From NCBI GenBank assembly GCA_964433635.1, contig CAYSSG010000018.1, forward strand, positions 1-38,195: a stretch of DNA of 38,195 nucleotides, written 5' to 3'. The notes under the pieces are model-generated. The model had not been told where the DNA came from. It ran no database searches and saw nothing but the letters and a program-made list of their open reading frames with translations. The stretch is from CAYSSG01 sp964433635. Its GTDB lineage: Bacteria; Atribacterota; Phoenicimicrobiia; Phoenicimicrobiales; Stramentimicrobiaceae. The stretch's first letter is position 1. Each line of letters opens with the position of its first letter. The position numbers and the translations under genes are program-made. Shown here one piece after another: positions 32,969 through 38,195 of the stretch.

Positions 32969-34186
32969 ATGGAGTCTCAGCACCGACAGGAAGTAGTAGA
33001 TTATACTAAACAAGGGATACCCCAGACAATTGTTTTAGGCCTGCAACATGGATTTACCATGTTCAGTGCCACCGTTTTAGTGCCGATTATTACCGGTTTA
33101 GATATCTCAGTAGCGCTATTTATGGCTGGTATTGGAACACTGCTTTTTCATTTATTAACAAGGAATAAAGTACCTGCATTTTTAGGATCTTCTTTTGCCT
33201 TTATAGCCCCAATTGTCCTGGTAACAGAAAAATTTGGCGTACCTTATGCTTTAGGGGGAATTGTTGTCGCTGGATTACTTTACCTGCTTTTATCATTCTT
33301 AGTTAGTCAGTTTGGACCGGAGAAGATCATAGCGTTTTTCCCTCCGGTCGTGACGGGACCGGTTATTATGGTCATTGGTCTGAAATTAGCTCCTACAGCA
33401 ATCAGTATGGCTAATGAAAATTGGTGGCTTGCTTTAGTCGGTTTTACAGTCGTTGTATTAGTCAGTTCTTTCACCAGGGGGTTTTTGCAAGTCATCCCGG
33501 TATTGATGGGAATTGTAATTGGGTATATTGTGGCTATCATATTCGGTATGATCGATTTTACATCAGTCTTTGAGGCAAATTGGTTTGGATTCCCTCAATT
33601 TACATTGGCGCAATTTAACTGGAATGCCATCCTGATTATTGCACCGGTTGCCATCGTTACCATGATTGAGCATATCGGAGACATACTGGCAATCAGCGCT
33701 ACAGTAGAAAAAGATTTTGTGAAAGACCCGGGTCTGCACCGTACACTCATAGGAGATGGTCTGGCAACTTCAATTTCCGCTTTATTGGGAGGGCCAGCGA
33801 ATACCACCTATTCAGAAAATACCGGAGTCCTGGCTTTGACCAAAGTTTACAACCCGGTTGTGATGCGTATCGCAGCCGTATTTGCCATTATCATCGGTTT
33901 GATACCAAAAATGGGCGCAGTCATTGCTACGATACCTGGAGCATTAATAGGTGGCATTTCTATTATCCTCTTCGGTATGATTGCAGCAATCGGAGTGCGG
34001 ACAGTGGTTGAAAACAAGGTGGATTTTGAAAAACCCAGAAACCTGATTATTGCTGCAACCATCCTTATCCTATCCCTTGGTGGTGTCGCAATTCCTATTT
34101 CATTGGGAAATGGACAGATCACCATTGAAGGAATGGCTCTGGGTGCTTTAGTTGGTATTATATTGAATAAAGTCATGCCGGAGTGA
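32969..34186 (+). CDS. uraA: Uracil permease (NCS2 nucleobase:cation symporter family)
   Basis: This 405-residue inner-membrane carrier imports uracil with protons. It is almost entirely hydrophobic, with about 12 to 14 membrane helices. Family landmarks are GLQHGFTMF near the start, FLGSSFAFIAP, the MIEHIGD motif in the substrate site and the GGPANTTYSENTGVLALT signature. AAGGAGG precedes the ATG at 32969. A PyrR-type attenuator in the leader indicates control by pyrimidine nucleotides, which supports uracil over xanthine as substrate. It is a single-gene unit; the next gene starts 250 bases later. Confidence 0.94.
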   Translation: MESQHRQEVVDYTKQGIPQTIVLGLQHGFTMFSATVLVPIITGLDISVALFMAGIGTLLFHLLTRNKVPAFLGSSFAFIAPIVLVTEKFGVPYALGGIVVAGLLYLLLSFLVSQFGPEKIIAFFPPVVTGPVIMVIGLKLAPTAISMANENWWLALVGFTVVVLVSSFTRGFLQVIPVLMGIVIGYIVAIIFGMIDFTSVFEANWFGFPQFTLAQFNWNAILIIAPVAIVTMIEHIGDILAISATVEKDFVKDPGLHRTLIGDGLATSISALLGGPANTTYSENTGVLALTKVYNPVVMRIAAVFAIIIGLIPKMGAVIATIPGALIGGISIILFGMIAAIGVRTVVENKVDFEKPRNLIIAATILILSLGGVAIPISLGNGQITIEGMALGALVGIILNKVMPE

Positions 34187-34438
34187 TGATGAATCTAGAA
34201 TTTAAATAGACCAATAGAATCTGTGAATAAGGTATGCAATTCTGTGACGTTTTACTTTATTTTTATTTTCTATTATTATCAAATTATCAAAAAAATAATC
34301 AGTGAGTCTATTCATCAATTTTCTGAGAATTTTTACTCCAAAGGCAAAAAGAAAAGAAAGTAAATCCATAGGCATGGATCCAATCAAAATGAGTACAATT
34401 AATTTATTTGAAAGCTATATAAGCTGGGGAGGAATAGG

Positions 34439-35545
34439 ATGAACGAAAAAATTGTGTGGCTCGATTTTGATATACTTCAAAAATTTATGATTGATACATT
34501 CAAAAAGATGGGATTAAATAAACATGACGCTGAAATATCTTCAGATATTTTGATATCAGCTAACAAAGCAGGAATGGATTCACATGGAATTGATCGTTTA
34601 AAAACCTACTATTATGATAAACTTAAAGCAGGTATTATAAATAAAGAAACAAATATAGAAATCATCAATAATCAACTGACAACTGCAGTTATTGATGGGC
34701 ATGGAGGGATAGGGCTTGTGATTGGAAGAAAAAGTATGCAGTTGGCAATTGATAAGGCAAGAGAGTATGGTTTGGGCATGGTTGCTGTCAGGAATTCGAA
34801 TCATTATGGATTTGCCGGATATTATGCCAAAATGGCAATTGATCATGAAATGATTGGTATTACCGGCACGAATACACCACCATATGTTGCTCCAACATTC
34901 GGTATAGAAAGTTTATTGGGGACTAATCCATTAACTTTTGGTATACCAACTGATGAAAAATTTCCTTTTATTATTGACTGTGCTACAACTGTTACTGCCC
35001 TGGGTAAGATTCAATTGTATGAAAAATTGAACAAAGATTTACCTGACGGTTGGGTTATGGATAATCATGGAAATATGATAAAAGATGCAAAAAAAGCACA
35101 TCATGATCTTATGAGCAGAGAAGCTTCCCTTCTTCCTCTGGGAGGAATAGGGGAGGAAAATGCCGGTTATAAGGGATATGGTTATTCTACAGTCGTAGAA
35201 ATCCTTTCAGCTGCATTACAGGAAGGAGATTATTTGAACAGAATTATTGTGAAGGAAAAGGACAAGGGCAGTAACAAGTCCATTGGTCATTTTTTTATAG
35301 CCATAAATATTAGTTCATTCATCGAAATGCATAAGTTTAAGAACATTGCAGGAAATATCTTACGGGGTCTTCGTTCCTCCAGAAAAGCTCCTGGTGCAGA
35401 GAGAATCTATACTGCAGGGGAGAAGGAATACCTTATCTGGATGGAGAGAAAAGACAAGGGCGTTCCTGTTAATCAAAAAATGCAGGAACAACTTTTAACT
35501 ATTCAGGAAGAATTAAATTTGAAACAATATCAATTTCCATTTTAG
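34439..35545 (+). CDS. Ldh2/MDH2-family NAD(P)-dependent oxidoreductase (malate/L-lactate/sulfolactate dehydrogenase type)
   Basis: This 368-residue enzyme belongs to the YlbC/YiaK/ComC family, unrelated to classical lactate dehydrogenases. Conserved pieces seen are MDSHGIDRL with the catalytic His49, NSNHYGFAGYY, LLGTNPLTFGIP and GYKGYGYSTVVEIL. Known members reduce 2-ketoacids such as oxaloacetate, 2,3-diketogulonate, sulfopyruvate or ureidoglycolate-related compounds, so the substrate is open. GGGAGGAA precedes the ATG. It stands alone, with 252 bases before and about 500 after. Its base composition is more AT-rich than the neighbouring uracil permease and PEP carboxykinase genes. Confidence 0.9.
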   Translation: MNEKIVWLDFDILQKFMIDTFKKMGLNKHDAEISSDILISANKAGMDSHGIDRLKTYYYDKLKAGIINKETNIEIINNQLTTAVIDGHGGIGLVIGRKSMQLAIDKAREYGLGMVAVRNSNHYGFAGYYAKMAIDHEMIGITGTNTPPYVAPTFGIESLLGTNPLTFGIPTDEKFPFIIDCATTVTALGKIQLYEKLNKDLPDGWVMDNHGNMIKDAKKAHHDLMSREASLLPLGGIGEENAGYKGYGYSTVVEILSAALQEGDYLNRIIVKEKDKGSNKSIGHFFIAINISSFIEMHKFKNIAGNILRGLRSSRKAPGAERIYTAGEKEYLIWMERKDKGVPVNQKMQEQLLTIQEELNLKQYQFPF

Positions 35546-35727
35546 CAATATAAACCATCTTGGTTAATTAGTTGGTCAATTTTTTAAATCAATCGTTGCT
35601 TGTCATTATAATTATATATTATGGAATGAATATGACTATAATTGGATTCCTGCATGCTTGAAAGTCTATTCATCACCAGACACTTAGTTTAAATAAACCA
35701 GATCTTTATCTGGTGTAGTGTGAAGAA

Positions 35728-35859
35728 TCAAGTCTCTTTGAAGCCTAAAATTTTTTGAGTATATTCTCTTTCTATCTTTTTGTCAGGCATCATTTGAAAA
35801 ATCTTTTTGACCTGAGTAACCTGAGTACCGTTATAATAATTATGGGTCTGACGAATAGT
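35728..35859 (-). pseudogene. Short minus-strand coding remnant, family unknown
   Basis: A 43-codon open stretch without a plausible start reads RQTHNYYNGTQVTQVKKIFQ, then MMPDKKIEREYTQKILGF, ending at a TGA (35728-35730). The composition is protein-like, with the amphipathic, Lys/Glu-rich look of a protein C-terminus. A TAG stop lies immediately upstream in frame. It may be the tail of a decayed gene. I do not recognise the family, and chance is not excluded. Confidence 0.3.
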
Positions 35860-35910
35860 CTAAGATATCTAAGTTTTTTTGTTTTAGATTGTAGTTATAG
35901 ATATTCACCT

Positions 35911-35939
35911 TTGACCTTTCAATGACTATAAATCATAAT
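35911..35939 (+). promoter_or_regulatory. Promoter of the PEP carboxykinase gene
   Basis: TTGACC (35911-35916) and CATAAT (35934-35939) each differ from consensus at one base and are spaced by 17. Transcription would start near 35946, leaving a leader of about 100 bases. Confidence 0.65.
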
Positions 35940-36048
35940 TAAATTAATAATCTATCGTACTGCTTATACCATTCATGAAGTATGAAATGTGTTTACTTAA
36001 AGATAATTTTTGACTTTCAGCTTTAGTGGAAAGAAAGGAGCTTTTGTA

Positions 36049-37884
36049 ATGGAAAAGACTTATCAGAAGAAGCTTGAGGTTCTGCAAAATCCCTATATTA
36101 TTCAGCGTGTTTTTGAGGCTATTGAACTCTGTCAGCCGGAGAAAGTCTCTGTCATAACCGATGATCCCGGCGATATTCAGTATGTCAGGGAACTTTCATT
36201 AAAGAATGGGGAAGAGAAAAAATTAAACCTACCGGGACATACCATTCATTTTGATGGCTATGATGATCAGGGCAGAGATAAAAAAGTTACACGTTATCTA
36301 TTATCCCAAAAGGTTAATTGGGGGATTGATGTCAATTCCATCGATAAAGAGGAGGGTTTAAAAGAGATTAAGTCTTATTTTAAAGGAAGTATGAAGGGAA
36401 AGGAAATGCTGGTGCGTTTTTTCTCCCTGGGTCCCGTAAAATCCATCTTTTCTCTTCCTGCCTTACAGATTACCGATTCGGCTTATGTTGCTCATAGTGA
36501 AGATTTGCTTTACCGGAGCAATTATGAAGGATTCAAAGATTTAAAGGGATCAAATCGGTTCTTTTATTTCCTCCACTCTGCCGGAAGGCTGAAAGACAAT
36601 ATCAGTGTGGATGTGGATAAGAGAAGGATCTATATGGACCTGGAAGAAAATTGCGTCTACTCGGTCAATAATCAGTATGCTGGCAATTCCATCGGATTAA
36701 AGAAGTTGGCTTTCCGATTGGCTATTCAGAAGGCACATCACGAAGGATGGCTGGCAGAGCATATGTTTATCATGGGTGTTCATGGCAAAAAAGGCAGGAC
36801 AACCTATTTCACCGGTGCTTTTCCTAGTGCCTGTGGTAAAACCAGTACGGCCATGTTGCCGGGACAGACCATTGTAGGGGATGATATTGCCTATCTCAGA
36901 AAGATTAATAGAGAAGTAAGAGCTGTGAATATGGAAAAAGGGATTTTTGGAATTATCGCTGATGTCAATGAGGAAGAAGATCCTTTAATCTATCGCGCTC
37001 TGACTACACCCCGTGAGATTATCTTTTCCAATGTACTCGTCAAAGACGGTGTTCCTTACTGGATGGGAATGGGCAAAGATCTTCCCAAAGAGGGAGTTAA
37101 TTACAGCGGAAAGTGGTATCTTGGAAAGAAGGATGAGAAGGGAAATAAAGTTGATCCATCCCATAAGAACGCCAGATACACCATCCGTTTGGCAGAGTTA
37201 GATAATATCGATCCGGCAGCAGAGAATCCGGAAGGCGTTCCTGTGGACGGGTTCTTCTATGGTGGCAGGGATTCTGATACGTCCATGCCCATTGTGGAGG
37301 CTTTGAATTGGGAACATGGTGTATTGATCGGTGCCACTGTAGAATCAGAAACAACAGCTGCCACCTTGGGTCAACAGGGAGTAAGGAAGCATGATCCCAT
37401 GGCTACCCTTGATTTTATCTCAGTCCCCTTTGCCACCTATATTGAAAATTACCTCTCTTTTAAAGATGACCTGAAACGAATACCAAAAATTTTTGCCACA
37501 AATTATTTCTTGAAGGATAGTCAGGGAAGTTACATGACTCCTAAGATCTATAACCTGCTATGGATTTTGTGGGCAGATGGCAGGATAAATCGTGAATATC
37601 AAGCAGTTGAAACTCCCGTAGGTTTAATCCCCAGATATGAGGACTTAAGGGAAATTTTTAAGAAAAAGCTAGATAAGGAATATTCTCAAGAAGAATATGT
37701 AGCCCAGTTTTCTCTCAGGGTCGATAAATATCTGGAAAAGATGGATAGAATGAGAGAGATATTCTGCAGGATTCCCGTTCCAGATGCATTTGATGAGGAA
37801 CTGAAAAGCCAGATATATCGTCTTGAAAACATTAGAAAAGAATTCGGCAAGGCAGTCATTTCACCCTTTGAGCTCCATACCTGA
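36049..37884 (+). CDS. pckG: Phosphoenolpyruvate carboxykinase (GTP)
   Basis: This 611-residue cytoplasmic enzyme interconverts oxaloacetate + GTP and PEP + CO2 + GDP. The nucleotide P-loop is FPSACGKTS (258-266), with the reactive cysteine C262 that marks the GTP-using family. The metal-binding GDDIAYL follows at 277-283, and HGKKGR (245-250) fits the substrate side. Length is normal for the GTP form and longer than ATP-type enzymes. A TTG at 36010 is in frame, but AAAGGAG at 36034-36040 clearly serves the ATG at 36049. With malic enzyme, and originally fumarase, it forms the C3/C4 node of central metabolism in this region. Confidence 0.95.
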   Translation: MEKTYQKKLEVLQNPYIIQRVFEAIELCQPEKVSVITDDPGDIQYVRELSLKNGEEKKLNLPGHTIHFDGYDDQGRDKKVTRYLLSQKVNWGIDVNSIDKEEGLKEIKSYFKGSMKGKEMLVRFFSLGPVKSIFSLPALQITDSAYVAHSEDLLYRSNYEGFKDLKGSNRFFYFLHSAGRLKDNISVDVDKRRIYMDLEENCVYSVNNQYAGNSIGLKKLAFRLAIQKAHHEGWLAEHMFIMGVHGKKGRTTYFTGAFPSACGKTSTAMLPGQTIVGDDIAYLRKINREVRAVNMEKGIFGIIADVNEEEDPLIYRALTTPREIIFSNVLVKDGVPYWMGMGKDLPKEGVNYSGKWYLGKKDEKGNKVDPSHKNARYTIRLAELDNIDPAAENPEGVPVDGFFYGGRDSDTSMPIVEALNWEHGVLIGATVESETTAATLGQQGVRKHDPMATLDFISVPFATYIENYLSFKDDLKRIPKIFATNYFLKDSQGSYMTPKIYNLLWILWADGRINREYQAVETPVGLIPRYEDLREIFKKKLDKEYSQEEYVAQFSLRVDKYLEKMDRMREIFCRIPVPDAFDEELKSQIYRLENIRKEFGKAVISPFELHT

Positions 37885-38068
37885 TGTGAGTGAATCTATC
37901 TTAAGTTATTGAAAACTGAAAATGACTTATTATAACGGGGATATCACAGCAGCCTGATTGGTAAACAACTTATGGAGCAAGGAAATGTTTTATTCTTTTT
38001 ATTAAATGAATCTGTTCAAATGATCAATAAGAGCAACAGTACAATTTTTTGAGTTGAGGATAACTCTG

Positions 38069-38195
38069 ATGCTTGATTTTGATGAGAAAAATATTTTGTC
38101 AGATGAAGAATCTTTCTCTAATGAAAAAAGGGATTCAATCCTCTTTGACCAGACTGATAAACCTTTTTTGTTGTTGTATCTCATTATCTTTATCC
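38069..38195 (+). CDS. Hypothetical membrane protein, 5' end only
   Basis: An ATG at 38069 with TTGAGGA (38054-38060) as ribosome binding site opens a frame that runs off the right edge. The 42 codons seen encode an acidic, polar N-terminus (MLDFDEKNILSDEESFSNEK), then DQTDKPFLLLYLIIFI, the beginning of a membrane helix. A cytoplasmic tail with a single anchor or a multi-pass protein is possible. No family can be named from this length. The overlapping minus-strand frame at 38002-38184 lacks a ribosome binding site and is less convincing. Confidence 0.6.
   Translation, partial: MLDFDEKNILSDEESFSNEKRDSILFDQTDKPFLLLYLIIFI

Larger units (their letters stand above)
35546..36048. other. Intergenic region with a minus-strand coding remnant, hairpin and promoter
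   Basis: It contains the hairpin ACCAGAT-CTTT-ATCTGGT (35697-35714), possibly the end of the dehydrogenase transcript. It also holds a minus-strand protein-like fragment at 35728-35859 and the promoter of PEP carboxykinase at 35911-35939. The remainder is AT-rich and shows no gene. Confidence 0.5.

Noticed and set aside
34202..34387. Minus-strand frame of 61 codons between the uracil permease and the dehydrogenase
   Set aside because: The sequence is AT-rich and low in complexity, with no ribosome binding site and no recognisable domain; it is best read as intergenic.
38002..38184. Minus-strand frame of 60 codons at the right edge
   Set aside because: It has no ribosome binding site and overlaps a plus-strand frame that has one and shows a sensible acidic tail followed by a membrane segment.
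1..38195. CRISPR arrays, insertion sequences, integrases or phage genes
   Set aside because: I saw no regularly spaced repeats, no transposase or recombinase motif and no phage structural gene; the only long repeat is the duplicated dehydrogenase segment.

Overview
The window looks like the chromosome of an AT-rich, anaerobic bacterium. Evidence for this includes two tungsten-type aldehyde:ferredoxin oxidoreductases, a GTP-dependent PEP carboxykinase, a short malic enzyme and strong Shine-Dalgarno sites. A T-box leader and a PyrR-type attenuator point to Bacillota or a deep lineage with Bacillota-like regulation, such as Atribacterota. That taxonomy is inference, because no marker gene here is decisive.

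Layout. (1) 1-801: the 5' end of an exported patatin-like esterase on the minus strand, then about 500 bases of decayed sequence, then a promoter and a 19-base palindrome. (2) 802-9620: a FadR-type (GntR/FCD) regulator followed by catabolic genes, all on the plus strand. These are a split transketolase, an RpiB-family isomerase, a divergent transaldolase, a DapA-family aldolase, a 2-hydroxyacid dehydrogenase, a PfkB sugar kinase, a second 2-hydroxyacid dehydrogenase and a small MoaD/ThiS-like protein ending in GG. (3) 9621-13351: a DUF4432 aldose-epimerase-like protein, a tungsten aldehyde oxidoreductase and a cupin. (4) 13.5-23.9 kb: two complete ribose-type ABC importers separated by a two-domain DJ-1/PfpI protein. 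(5) 23991-24447: a chimeric pseudogene. It joins an exact, internally deleted copy of part of the second dehydrogenase gene (about 15.4 kb upstream) in frame to the C-terminal tail of a class I fumarase beta subunit. (6) 24.5-38.2 kb: more housekeeping-like genes. These are malic enzyme, a second aldehyde oxidoreductase, a T-box-controlled archease-rtcB-serS group, tRNA-Ser(UGA), glutamate racemase, a PyrR-attenuated uracil permease, an Ldh2/MDH2-family dehydrogenase, PEP carboxykinase and the start of a membrane protein.

How the parts may work together. Regions 2-4 read as one accessory unit that imports an uncommon sugar or sugar-acid and feeds it into C2/C3 transfer (transketolase, transaldolase), a pyruvate-type aldolase and 2-keto/2-hydroxyacid redox steps. 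The aldehyde oxidoreductase would pass electrons to ferredoxin. The substrate cannot be read from sequence. The RpiB homologue has Ser where the ring-opening His of E. coli RpiB lies, which would suit an acyclic (for example tetrose) substrate. The unit ends exactly where a fumarase gene has been broken, so it is probably an acquired or rearranged island.

The points most worth a second look are the 333-base duplication and fumarase chimera, the T-box placing RNA-repair genes (archease, RtcB) with serS, the unassigned split-transketolase pathway with the His-less RpiB, and the tandem DJ-1 protein whose first domain lacks the nucleophile.
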